In this document: one piece after another, positions 35,267-42,786 of the stretch
Layout: every line of letters begins with the position of its first letter
Position numbering within the stretch: the stretch's first letter is position 1
Source of the DNA: Prevotella scopos JCM 17725
GTDB taxonomy: Bacteria; Bacteroidota; Bacteroidia; Bacteroidales; Bacteroidaceae
Direction: 5' to 3'
Assembly (NCBI RefSeq): GCF_018127785.1
Contig: NZ_CP072390.1
Coordinates: forward strand, 186,001-250,000
Length of the DNA stretch: 64,000 nucleotides
Made by a program: the position numbers and the translations under genes
The notes under the pieces: model-generated
The model's input: only the letters and a program-made list of their open reading frames with translations
Database searches by the model: none
What the model was told of the DNA's origin: nothing

Positions 35267-35914
35267 ATGAAGAATCGTAAGTTAGTATTATCATTAGTAG
35301 CCCTTGCAGGACTCTCTTCTCTTAGCGCACAAGCACAGACCAACAATACAAAAAAGCCTCATGAGACTATCATGCAGCGTGTTGACACGTTGGCAAAGAA
35401 GGTAGGTGCTGCCGTTAAGAAGGCTGAAACTACTGAGAAATCAAAACTCAACGCAGACAAGCAGAGAGTTAAGGCAGACCTTGCTAACGACAAGGAGAAG
35501 GTAAATAAGGTTTATCAGGATGATAAGGCAAAGTTCAATGCTGATGTAAAGAAGGTTGAGAACGGTCTTGCTAAAGATGAGCAGAAAGTAAAGAATACTT
35601 ATCGTAAGGATGAGGCAAAGGTAAAGCAGGGTCTTGCTAAAGATGAGCAGAAAGTAAAGAATACTTATCGTAAGGACAAGGCAAAGGTAAAGCAGGGTCT
35701 TGCTAAAGATGAGCAGAAAGTAAAGAATACTTATCGTAAGGACAAGGCAAAGGTAAAGCAGGGTATTGCTAAGGATAAGCAGAAAGTAAGAAACGCATAT
35801 CGTAAGGACAAGGCAAAGGTTAAGCAAGTTCTTGCTAAGGACGGACAGAAAATCAAGAACACTTATAACAAGGACAAGGCGAAGGTTAAAGCGTTCTTTA
35901 AGAAGGAGAAATAA
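35267..35914 (+). CDS. Exported Lys-rich 11-residue-repeat protein (LEA/apolipoprotein-like)
   Basis: A 215-residue protein with a signal peptide (MKNRKLVLSLVALAGLSSLSAQAQ). From residue ~60 it consists almost only of 11-residue repeats of the form xKDxxKVKxxx. The last five double units (22 residues, 66 bp, 35564-35893) are nearly identical at DNA level (AKDEQKVKNTYRKDKAKVKQ). This pattern gives a highly charged amphipathic 11/3 helix, as in group-3 LEA proteins and apolipoproteins. Envelope protection or membrane binding is an inference. The ATG at 35267 begins the signal peptide and follows the -7 element. Confidence 0.82.
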   Translation: MKNRKLVLSLVALAGLSSLSAQAQTNNTKKPHETIMQRVDTLAKKVGAAVKKAETTEKSKLNADKQRVKADLANDKEKVNKVYQDDKAKFNADVKKVENGLAKDEQKVKNTYRKDEAKVKQGLAKDEQKVKNTYRKDKAKVKQGLAKDEQKVKNTYRKDKAKVKQGIAKDKQKVRNAYRKDKAKVKQVLAKDGQKIKNTYNKDKAKVKAFFKKEK

Positions 35915-35950
35915 TTTGCTTAAATAGAAACAATTATTTAATTGTAGATA

Positions 35951-35981
35951 AAAGAGTCGTGTTCATTCACGGCTCTTTTTG
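35951..35981 (+). terminator. Terminator of the Lys-rich repeat gene
   Basis: AAAGAGTCGTG pairs with CACGGCTCTTT (one wobble) around a 6-nt loop, followed by T residues. Confidence 0.87.
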
Positions 35982-36078
35982 TGTTCTTCCGTTAAAAGCG
36001 TAGATCGTTAATAGAGTAAGATTAATCTACATACATGGTATGATTACCCCCTATTGGATGGTTTAAGAACGGGGGATA

Positions 36079-36177
36079 AACTGCATGACAAATATAATTA
36101 GGTGCGATGTCTATCTGCTTTCTACAAACAACTTACTCCCTCATTAGTTGGGTTTTGTAATTTATTTTCATGCAGTT
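36079..36177. repeat. 99-bp segment bounded by inverted repeats (AACTGCATGA/TCATGCAGTT)
   Basis: AACTGCATGACAAATATAAT at the left is matched by an inverted copy ending TTCATGCAGTT at the right. It lies directly before the 22-bp array at 36192. No reading frame is present. Confidence 0.5.
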
Positions 36178-36191
36178 CAAAACCAATACAT

Positions 36192-36301
36192 GCTCTTTTA
36201 GCTTCTAAAAGACGCTTAATAGCCTTGCAAAAGATGCCCTTTAAGCCTCTTACTAACGCCCTTTTGAAGACCAACTAAGCACCTTTTATTTTACTACTTT
36301 A
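36192..36301. repeat. 22-bp periodic GCnCTTTT array
   Basis: Units start at 36192, 36214, 36236, 36258 and 36280 (GCTCTTTTAGC, GCTTAATAGCC, GCCCTTTAAGCC, GCCCTTTTGAAG, CACCTTTTATTT), exactly 22 bp apart. The sequence is unrelated to the other two 22-bp families. Confidence 0.7.
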
Positions 36302-36682
36302 TAACTAATTGATTTCCTGTTAACTATAAACCTGCTTTTTGTATGTGATTTTGCCGTTATTTATTGATGTATTATTCAAAATTATGTAATGATTTTTTTA
36401 ACACTTGTCTGTAGATTTTCGAAGTCTTAAATTGAAATGGTTTTTAATATCAAAGGACGATAATAGGATAGATACTTGACTGTCTTAGTTATGTTTTTGT
36501 TTAATGAGTAACTTCATTTTTTCCTTTAAAGCAATACAAAAAGCGTCTACGCATTTAATGGAAGAACCTCTTTTTGTTTGTTGGTAAGGAAAAAGAACGA
36601 TTAAGATTGTAGTTTACATAAATTTACTAAATAAATAAGCAGGTTTTAATAAATCTAAAATTTATAAACAGAATGAATCTTT
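36302..36682. other. AT-rich intergenic region without recognised genes
   Basis: 380 bases with no convincing reading frame, promoter consensus or repeat. Confidence 0.4.
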
Positions 36683-36716
36683 TTTGCAGTTGAAACTTCT
36701 TTTTTCATTACCTTTG
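36683..36716 (+). promoter_or_regulatory. Promoter of the Cys-rich protein gene
   Basis: TTTG (36683-36686), a 22-nt spacer and TACCTTTG (36709-36716), as in gpmI. Confidence 0.6.
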
Positions 36717-36787
36717 CGCCCATAAGGATTTATATCCTTTCTGAGTTTAATAGGTATTAATGTATAATTTAAAAACAGTAAAAGATT

Positions 36788-37135
36788 ATGGATTTTAAGA
36801 AAATAGCATTGTCACTTGTAGTAGCATTTAGTGTATGTTCACTCAGCGCACAGGCACAGAGCCAGTGCTCAAAGAAATGTGACAAGGCTCCAAATGAGCA
36901 GGTTGAGAAGGGCAAGCAGTGCGATAAGGCAGGTAAGGCTTGTGATGAGAAGGCAGGTAAGGCTTGTGATGAGAAGGCTGAAAAGGCTTGTGATAAGCAG
37001 GCAGGTAGCTGCTGCAAGAAGCAGGAAAAGGCTTGCGATAAGTCTGCTAAGGCTTGTGATAAGGCAAAGAAGGATTGCAAGAAGGCACAGGCAGGTAGCT
37101 GCTGCAAGAAGCAGGCTCAGCCAAAGAAGAAGTAA
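36788..37135 (+). CDS. Exported Cys/Lys-rich repeat protein
   Basis: A 115-residue protein with a signal peptide (MDFKKIALSLVVAFSVCSLSAQAQ). The ~91-residue mature chain has 13 Cys and many Lys, in degenerate repeats KACDEKAG/KACDKxA plus two copies of AGSCCKKQ. No fold is recognisable. Metal binding, like a periplasmic metallothionein, or a disulfide-linked envelope protein are both possible. It shares its signal-peptide style (SLSAQAQ) with the Lys-rich repeat gene upstream. It has its own promoter and a strong terminator, indicating real expression. Confidence 0.78.
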   Translation: MDFKKIALSLVVAFSVCSLSAQAQSQCSKKCDKAPNEQVEKGKQCDKAGKACDEKAGKACDEKAEKACDKQAGSCCKKQEKACDKSAKACDKAKKDCKKAQAGSCCKKQAQPKKK

Positions 37136-37156
37136 TAGTTTAGCTTTAAAAATAAG

Positions 37157-37185
37157 AAAGTCGTGTCGAAAGGCACGACTTTTTT
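37157..37185 (+). terminator. Terminator of the Cys-rich gene
   Basis: GTCGTGTC-GAAA-GGCACGAC forms an 8-bp stem with a GAAA loop, flanked by AAA/TTTTTT. Its T-tract overlaps the -33 box of the ung promoter. Confidence 0.9.
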
Positions 37186-37214
37186 GTTGTTATCAGAACT
37201 TTATCGTACTTTTG
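37183..37214 (+). promoter_or_regulatory. Promoter of the uracil-DNA glycosylase operon
   Basis: TTTG (37183-37186), a 20-nt spacer and TACTTTTG (37207-37214). The -33 box is formed from the T-run of the preceding terminator. Confidence 0.78.
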
Positions 37215-37298
37215 TAGTAACAAAACTACGTGCGATAAGATGAGATAAGGAAATCTTCACTCTTTTTCTTATTGCGCTTGTGGATAAAAGTCATAGCT

Positions 37299-37964
37299 AT
37301 GAACGTAAAGATAGAAGCTTCGTGGGAACAACAACTGAGAGGAGAGTTTGAGAAACCTTACTTCCAGCAGTTGGTTGAGCAGGTGAGACAAGAGTATGCA
37401 CAGCAGCCTTGTTATCCTCCGGGGAAGTTGATTTTCAATGCCTTTAATCTTTGTCCTTTTGACAAGGTGAGGGTTGTGATTATTGGGCAAGACCCTTATC
37501 ATGAGCCTGGACAGGCGATGGGATTAAGCTTCTCCGTGCCTGATGGGGTACAGCTTCCACCTTCATTGCAGAATATCTATAAGGAGATTGCAGCTGACTT
37601 GGGTACAGCGATTCATCAGTCTGGCGACTTAACACGATGGGCAGAGCAAGGAGTTCTCCTGCTGAATGCTACACTTACCGTTCGTGCACACGTCGCTAAT
37701 AGTCACCAGCGATTAGGGTGGGGAACCTTTACAGATGCAGCTATTAAGGCACTAAGTGATGGACGAGAGAACTTAGTCTTTATGCTTTGGGGCGGTTTTG
37801 CGCGTAGTAAGAAGAGTCTTATTGACCAGCAGCGACATTGTGTCATAGAAAGTGTACACCCTTCGCCACTCTCTGCTAATCGTGGCGGATGGTTTGGGCA
37901 GCATCAATTCTCTCGTTGTAATACCTACTTAACCTCTTGTGGGCTTCTGCCTATTGAGTGGTAG
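37299..37964 (+). CDS. ung: Uracil-DNA glycosylase
   Basis: A 221-residue family 1 UDG that removes uracil from DNA in base-excision repair. Motif A is GQDPYH (63-68, catalytic Asp65), the uracil-binding strand is VLLLNATLTV, and motif B is HPSPLSANRG with the catalytic His and the intercalating Leu. The start at 37299 was chosen over TTG at 37272. A diverged paralog follows 15 nt downstream in the same operon. Confidence 0.97.
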   Translation: MNVKIEASWEQQLRGEFEKPYFQQLVEQVRQEYAQQPCYPPGKLIFNAFNLCPFDKVRVVIIGQDPYHEPGQAMGLSFSVPDGVQLPPSLQNIYKEIAADLGTAIHQSGDLTRWAEQGVLLLNATLTVRAHVANSHQRLGWGTFTDAAIKALSDGRENLVFMLWGGFARSKKSLIDQQRHCVIESVHPSPLSANRGGWFGQHQFSRCNTYLTSCGLLPIEW

Positions 37965-37979
37965 TTTTAATCAATAGCA

Positions 37980-38684
37980 ATGGAATGGATTTTAGAAGAA
38001 TCGTGGCGTGAAAAGCTGAAAGACGAAATGGATGAACCCTACTACAGGGAATTGGTTGATAAGGTGCAAGAGGAGTATGAGAAGTATGAGAATGAGACTT
38101 GCTATCCGCCAGAAGATAAGATTTTCAATGCCTTTAATCTTTGTCCTTTTGATAAGGTAAAGGTTGTCATTATGGGGCAGGATCCTTATTTCAATCCTGG
38201 TCAGGCTATGGGGCTGAGTTTTTCCGTGCCTGACGGTGTAAAGCTTCCGCCATCATTGAAGACTCTATATAGGGCACTTGGGATTAATCTCAATGGGATT
38301 AATCAGCCTTCGGGAGACCTTACACGCTGGGCTGAACAAGGTGTGTTGTTGTTGAATACGGTATTGACTGTGCGTGAGAAGCAAGCTAAAAGTCATCATA
38401 AATACAAGTGGCAGCTTTTTACGGATGCTGTTGTAAGGGCATTGAATAAAGAGCGTGAGCATATTGTCTTTATGTTATGGGGACGCATAGCGCAACGAAA
38501 GGAACGTTTTATACGTACGGATAATGGCAGGCATATGGTACTAAAGGCAGTGCATCCGGTAGCTCGACGTTATGGAGGATGGGATGGAAAAGAACATTTC
38601 ACGTGCTGCAACAATTATTTAATTGAGCATAAAATTGCGCGTGTTGACTGGATGATCGTGAGTGAAAAGTTGACGAGTGAATAA
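37980..38684 (+). CDS. Diverged uracil-DNA glycosylase paralog
   Basis: A 234-residue paralog of the preceding ung gene, clearly alike through INAFNLCPFDKV-type, GQAMGLSFSVPDGV and SGDLTRWAEQGVLLLN stretches. Motif A is GQDPYF (66-71): Asp68 and Tyr70 are kept but the usual His is Phe71. Motif B is HPVARRYGGW in place of HPSPLSANRG: His is kept but the Ser-Pro-Leu loop that intercalates into DNA is lost. It may have changed substrate or DNA grip, or be decaying, though the frame is intact. The last residues (KLTSE) are encoded by the 8-nt repeat. Confidence 0.88.
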   Translation: MEWILEESWREKLKDEMDEPYYRELVDKVQEEYEKYENETCYPPEDKIFNAFNLCPFDKVKVVIMGQDPYFNPGQAMGLSFSVPDGVKLPPSLKTLYRALGINLNGINQPSGDLTRWAEQGVLLLNTVLTVREKQAKSHHKYKWQLFTDAVVRALNKEREHIVFMLWGRIAQRKERFIRTDNGRHMVLKAVHPVARRYGGWDGKEHFTCCNNYLIEHKIARVDWMIVSEKLTSE

Positions 38685-38711
38685 GTTTATGAGTTTTCGA
38701 GTTGCTTACTT
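38664..38711. repeat. Octanucleotide repeat (GACGAGTT type) at the end of the UDG paralog
   Basis: Six 8-nt units: GAAAAGTT, GACGAGTG, AATAAGTT, TATGAGTT, TTCGAGTT, GCTTACTT. The stop codon of the UDG paralog lies inside. Cleaner copies occur at 39551-39614 and 39648-39687. Confidence 0.75.
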
Positions 38712-38801
38712 AAAAGAGTATAAGGTGTAATTACCATATAAGGCTTATAGGACTAAGATAGTTTGATTGCCTAATTAAAGCTTTAAAATCATGTCAGGAG
38801 G

Positions 38802-38891
38802 GAATTATTTACGTGTAGAGAAATAATTATTTTCACGATAAAAAATATTTCTTTTCATGATAATAAATATTTTTCTTCATGAAAATAATTT
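38802..38891. repeat. 22-bp periodic palindromic array, family TTTTCATGAAAA, copy B
   Basis: It starts GAATTATTTACGTG. Cores CGTG, CACG, CATG and CATG are each 22 bp apart, and it ends AATAATTT. It lies before the DUF3109 gene. Confidence 0.85.
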
Positions 38892-38977
38892 GGAAAGGAG
38901 TTCCGTTTTAGTGAGGAGATGCTGTTGGGTGAACAGCAAAACATAGTTGAAAATGAAATAATTTAGCGTTAATAAAG

Positions 38978-39583
38978 ATGGGTAGTACGTATGATCATAT
39001 TTTTATGGTGGGCGATGTGCTTGTTTCACCAGATATAATCAATGTGAAGTTTTGCTGTGACCTCGATAAGTGTCATGGTCAATGCTGTATTGAAGGAGAT
39101 GCTGGCGCACCTGTGACCTTGGACGAGACAATGGAGATAGAGAATGTCCTTGATACAGTTTGGGGTGATTTGTCAGCCTCTGGGCAAGCTGTTATAGATA
39201 AACAGGGTGTCGCTTACACCGATGAAGAAGGCGAATTGGTGACGAGTATCGTTGGCGGTAAGGACTGCGTCTTCACTTGTTATGAGAACGGATGTTGTCT
39301 TTGTGCGCTGGAACGTTCTTATCGTAATGGTAAGACAGGCTTTGTAAAGCCCATTTCTTGTTCGTTGTATCCCATTAGAGTGAAAGACTTTGGTAATGGT
39401 ACTTGTGGTATTAATTACCATCACTGGCGCATCTGTGCTGATGCAAGAAAAAAAGGAGAAGAACTAAATCTTCCCCTTTATAAGTTTTTGAAGGAACCCC
39501 TTACGCGTAGATTTGGTAAGGAGTGGTATGATGAATTGTGTGAGGTAGCTCTTCAGTTAACAAGTGAACAAGTTGACGAGTAG
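38978..39583 (+). CDS. DUF3109 family Cys-rich protein
   Basis: A 201-residue protein of the Bacteroidota DUF3109 family, function unknown. Cysteines cluster as FCCDLDKCHGQCCIEGDAGAP (~26-46), FTCYENGCCLCALE (~99-112), PISCSLYPIR and WRICADARK. This pattern suggests a bound metal or Fe-S cluster, as in YkgJ-type zinc/iron-chelating proteins. It has no signal peptide and is likely cytosolic. The last residues LTSEQVDE are encoded by the 8-nt repeat, so the C-terminus may be recent. Confidence 0.88.
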   Translation: MGSTYDHIFMVGDVLVSPDIINVKFCCDLDKCHGQCCIEGDAGAPVTLDETMEIENVLDTVWGDLSASGQAVIDKQGVAYTDEEGELVTSIVGGKDCVFTCYENGCCLCALERSYRNGKTGFVKPISCSLYPIRVKDFGNGTCGINYHHWRICADARKKGEELNLPLYKFLKEPLTRRFGKEWYDELCEVALQLTSEQVDE

Positions 39584-39687
39584 ACAAGTTGAGGAGTTAA
39601 CCAGTTGCTTGGTCAAGGGATAATTCTCTTTGCTGTATATCGGTATTAACTTGTTTACTCGTTTACTCGTCAACTTGTCAACTCTTC
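39551..39687. repeat. Octanucleotide repeat in two inverted arms between DUF3109 and araC-type genes
   Basis: Left arm 39551-39614: eight 8-nt units (AACAAGTG, AACAAGTT, GACGAGTA, GACAAGTT, ...). Right arm 39648-39687: five complementary units (AACTTGTT, TACTCGTT, TACTCGTC, ...). The arms can pair as a long hairpin. Both convergent genes stop inside it (39583 and 39678). Confidence 0.85.
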
Positions 39688-40562
39688 CTAAACTTCGAGG
39701 GACTCATGCCCACATGTTCCTTAAAGTATTTACCCAAAAAGCTCTGATTAGCGAAGTTTAGCTCATCAGCAATCTGCTTAATGCTCATCGTACTGTTTCT
39801 AAGCATCACTCGCAACTCACGTGTTACGTAGGAGTCAATCCAGTCGCTTGGTGTACGTCTGCTGACAGTGCGTACGGTTTCAGAGAGATATTTCGATGTG
39901 ATACACAACTGTTGAGCATACCAGCTGACACGTCTTTCTGTGCGATAGTTCTTTTCCACTGCTTGTATGAAATCGCGGAAGATAACCTCAGCACGTGTCT
40001 GCATTTCGTCACCTACTTGTTGGAATTGATAGATGATGTTACTCATGTCGATGATTAATGCTTTTAGCATCGTCACCACCAACTCACGACGGAAGCGGTG
40101 ACCAACATCAGCAATTTTTTCTTTGATATGTTCTATGTCGTTTTCTAATGCCTTGGTCTGATTGTCGTCAAGGTGGAAAACAGGGTGAGTTCTTGCGAAA
40201 AGGAAGAGAGGAGATAGTTCGTGAATACCGCTAACAATATTTTGGAAGAAATTATATGACATAATGAGTGCAATACCCTTGCAATTATCAGATAGCTTGT
40301 AATCGGCAACAACCTGTTCTTCGCTGATAATAATGACGTCTCCTGCACTTACTTCATGCATCTTTGTGTCAACGGTATATTGTGCATGACCACTCGTACA
40401 GAGGGCTAAGAAGAGTGCTTTCATGCGAGAAGGACTGTTAGGTAATGGTACTTTCGTGATATCCTCAAAGAGAATAAGATCATTATCTATAGATTTTCCT
40501 TCTGGACATACTATTTTCGCTTGAGGTACATTAACTTCTAGAAGTCTTATCTTTCTGTTCAT
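39678..40562 (-). CDS. AraC-family transcriptional regulator
   Basis: A 294-residue regulator. Residues ~1-165 form a cupin-like sensing domain (EVSAGDVIIISEEQVV) and ~195-294 the two-helix-turn-helix AraC DNA-binding domain (SWYAQQLCITSKYLSETVRTV; MSIKQIADELNFANQSFLGKYFKEHVGMSPSKFR). The start at 40562 fits a TATATTTG -7 element at 40584-40591. The target is unknown. It stops inside the 8-nt repeat arm shared with the convergent DUF3109 gene. Confidence 0.92.
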   Translation of the reverse strand: MNRKIRLLEVNVPQAKIVCPEGKSIDNDLILFEDITKVPLPNSPSRMKALFLALCTSGHAQYTVDTKMHEVSAGDVIIISEEQVVADYKLSDNCKGIALIMSYNFFQNIVSGIHELSPLFLFARTHPVFHLDDNQTKALENDIEHIKEKIADVGHRFRRELVVTMLKALIIDMSNIIYQFQQVGDEMQTRAEVIFRDFIQAVEKNYRTERRVSWYAQQLCITSKYLSETVRTVSRRTPSDWIDSYVTRELRVMLRNSTMSIKQIADELNFANQSFLGKYFKEHVGMSPSKFRKS

Positions 40563-40583
40563 TTTCCATTTGTTTAGAAGATG

Positions 40584-40591
40584 CAAATATA
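40584..40591 (-). promoter_or_regulatory. -7 element of the AraC-type gene
   Basis: TATATTTG on the minus strand, 22 nt before the ATG at 40562. The -33 region is weak. Confidence 0.55.
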
Positions 40592-40693
40592 CTCATTTAT
40601 TTCTTCTTTTGAAAAGCTTATGTGTGAAAAAGAATAACATTAGTGGGCTTCTAATTTATAATTGTTTATAATAGTTGAAAATTAGCGTATAAG

Positions 40694-40734
40694 AAAACTC
40701 CCTTTTCACACAAATGGTGAGAAAGGGAGTTTTT
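40694..40734 (-). terminator. Terminator of gyrB
   Basis: AAAACTCCCTTT and AAAGGGAGTTTT form the stem, with T-runs on both strands. It lies 45 nt after the gyrB stop. Confidence 0.85.
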
Positions 40735-40778
40735 ATCTCATTAGCTTAAGAAGCTATTTTAATTTGCTTTGATAAGCT

Positions 40779-42752
40779 TTATGCATCAATATTAGCGTAG
40801 GTAGCATTCTTCTCGATGAACTCACGACGTGGCTCAACATCGTCGCCCATCAGCATAGAGAAGATTTCATCTGCGTCAGCAGCATTCTCAATTGTTACCT
40901 GCTTCAAGAGTCGTGTCTTTGGGTCCATAGTTGTTTCCCAAAGCTGCTCTGGATTCATTTCACCAAGACCTTTGTAGCGCTGAGTGTGGATAGTCTTACC
41001 ATCCTCATTGCCATTCGCATACTTGTCGATGAAAGCCTGACGCTGCTGTTCAGTGTAGCAGTATTCGCTAACCTTCTTATATGTGCACTTATAGAGTGGT
41101 GGTGTAGCAATATACAAGTGTCCTTGCTCGATAACCTTTGGCATATAGCGATAGAAGAGCGTCATGATCAGTGTGTCGATGTGAGAACCATCGACATCGG
41201 CATCGGTCATGATGATAATCTTGTCATAGCGAAGTTTATCTGTGTTTGCCTCAAAGTCGCCCTCATCTTCAACACCGAAGCGTACACCAATAGACTGAAT
41301 AATGTTCATTACAGACTCAGCCTCGAAGACACGATGGCGTTGCACCTTCTCTACGTTCAGAATCTTACCACGGAGAGGAAGGATGGCCTGTGTGTAGCGG
41401 TCGCGTCCCTGCTTAGCTGAACCACCCGCAGAATCACCCTCGACGAGGAAGATTTCGCAATCCTTAGGGTCTTTGTTAGAGCAGTCAGCTAACTTACCAG
41501 GCAAGCCGCCACCGCTCATCACGTTCTTACGCTGTACACTTTCACGTGCTTTGCGTGCAGCAACACGAGCTGTAGCGGCAAGGATAACCTTGTTACAAAT
41601 CATCTTTGCCTCGTTAGGATGCTCCTCCAGGTAATCGGTCAGTGCTTCACCAACAGCCTGCTGAACAGCGCCAGACACCTCACTATTACCAAGTTTCGTC
41701 TTTGTCTGACCTTCAAATTGTGGCTCTGCTACCTTGATAGAGATAACCGCTGTCAAGCCTTCACGGAAGTCTTCACCAGCAATCTCAATCTTAGCCTTCT
41801 CCAACTGCTTAGAAATCTGTGGGTCATTGTCAGCGTATGTCTTCAATGTACGTGTCAATGCTGCACGGAATCCCTGCAGGTGCGTACCACCCTCGATGGT
41901 GTTGATATTGTTAACGTATGAATGGATATTCTCTGTATAATCAGTATTGTACATCACAGCCACTTCGATAGGGATGTTCTGCTTCTCAGTCTTGAGATAG
42001 ATAACATCATCGAAGAGATGCTGACGATGGCGATCAACGTAACGAACAAACTCCTTCAAACCATCCTTAGCATGGAAGACCTCAGTGCGTGTCTTGCCTG
42101 TTTCAGAATCTGGGCGAAGGTCAGTAAGCGTAATCTTAATACCTGCATTCAGATAAGCCAATTCGCGCATACGACGTGCTACGATAGCCCATTGGAAAAC
42201 GGTAGTACTAAAAATCTCTGGGTCTGGCCAGAATTGCTGACGTGTACCAGTTTTATCGGTCTCGCCAACAACCTTTACAGGGTAGAGAGGCTTCCCCTTC
42301 TCATACTCCTGCTGGTAGATTTTACCATCACGGAACACCTGTGACTTCATGTGTGTTGAAAGTGCATTTACACAACTTACACCCACACCATGCAGACCAC
42401 CGCTGACTTTATACGAGCCCTTGTCAAACTTACCACCTGCGTGGAGTACAGTCATAACGACCTCAAGGGCGCTCTTGTGGAGCTTCTCGTGCATGTCAAC
42501 AGGGATACCACGACCATCATCCTCAACGGTGATGGAGTTGTCCTCGTTGATTGTGACCTCAATGTTCTGACAGTAGCCAGCCATTGCTTCGTCAATAGAG
42601 TTATCAACGGTCTCGTTAATCAAGTGGTGAAGTCCCTTTTCACTGATGTCACCAATGTACATAGCAGGACGTTTACGTACTGCCTCCAAGCCTTCTAAGA
42701 CCTGAATGTTACTGGCGGAGTAATTATTCTCGTTTTCTGGATTTTCTGCCAT
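40779..42752 (-). CDS. gyrB: DNA gyrase subunit B
   Basis: A 657-residue ATPase subunit of gyrase. The order is the GHKL ATPase domain (NETVDNSIDEAMAG with the catalytic Glu region, DDGRGIP, GGLHGVG), a transducer (~230-400), the TOPRIM domain (EGDSAGGSAKQGRDR, DADVDGSHI) and the C-terminal domain ending RRKFI-like EPRREFIEKNA. The AKQGRDR motif favours GyrB over ParE. It is transcribed alone from a TATCTTTG element at 42779-42786. The next gene is divergent. Confidence 0.96.
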   Translation of the reverse strand: MAENPENENNYSASNIQVLEGLEAVRKRPAMYIGDISEKGLHHLINETVDNSIDEAMAGYCQNIEVTINEDNSITVEDDGRGIPVDMHEKLHKSALEVVMTVLHAGGKFDKGSYKVSGGLHGVGVSCVNALSTHMKSQVFRDGKIYQQEYEKGKPLYPVKVVGETDKTGTRQQFWPDPEIFSTTVFQWAIVARRMRELAYLNAGIKITLTDLRPDSETGKTRTEVFHAKDGLKEFVRYVDRHRQHLFDDVIYLKTEKQNIPIEVAVMYNTDYTENIHSYVNNINTIEGGTHLQGFRAALTRTLKTYADNDPQISKQLEKAKIEIAGEDFREGLTAVISIKVAEPQFEGQTKTKLGNSEVSGAVQQAVGEALTDYLEEHPNEAKMICNKVILAATARVAARKARESVQRKNVMSGGGLPGKLADCSNKDPKDCEIFLVEGDSAGGSAKQGRDRYTQAILPLRGKILNVEKVQRHRVFEAESVMNIIQSIGVRFGVEDEGDFEANTDKLRYDKIIIMTDADVDGSHIDTLIMTLFYRYMPKVIEQGHLYIATPPLYKCTYKKVSEYCYTEQQRQAFIDKYANGNEDGKTIHTQRYKGLGEMNPEQLWETTMDPKTRLLKQVTIENAADADEIFSMLMGDDVEPRREFIEKNATYANIDA

Positions 42753-42778
42753 TTTTCTTTGATTCTACTTATAGTATG

Positions 42779-42786
42779 CAAAGATA
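42779..42786 (-). promoter_or_regulatory. -7 element of gyrB
   Basis: TATCTTTG on the minus strand, 26 nt before the ATG. Confidence 0.65.

Noticed and set aside
35441..35827. Minus-strand repetitive hydrophobic frame
   Set aside because: It is the reverse reading of the Lys-rich 66-bp repeats. The plus-strand gene has signal peptide, promoter element and terminator.
36831..37217. Alternative plus frame of 128 codons over the Cys-rich gene
   Set aside because: It is Arg/Ser-rich and lacks a signal peptide, and it runs through the terminator. The frame at 36788 is far better.
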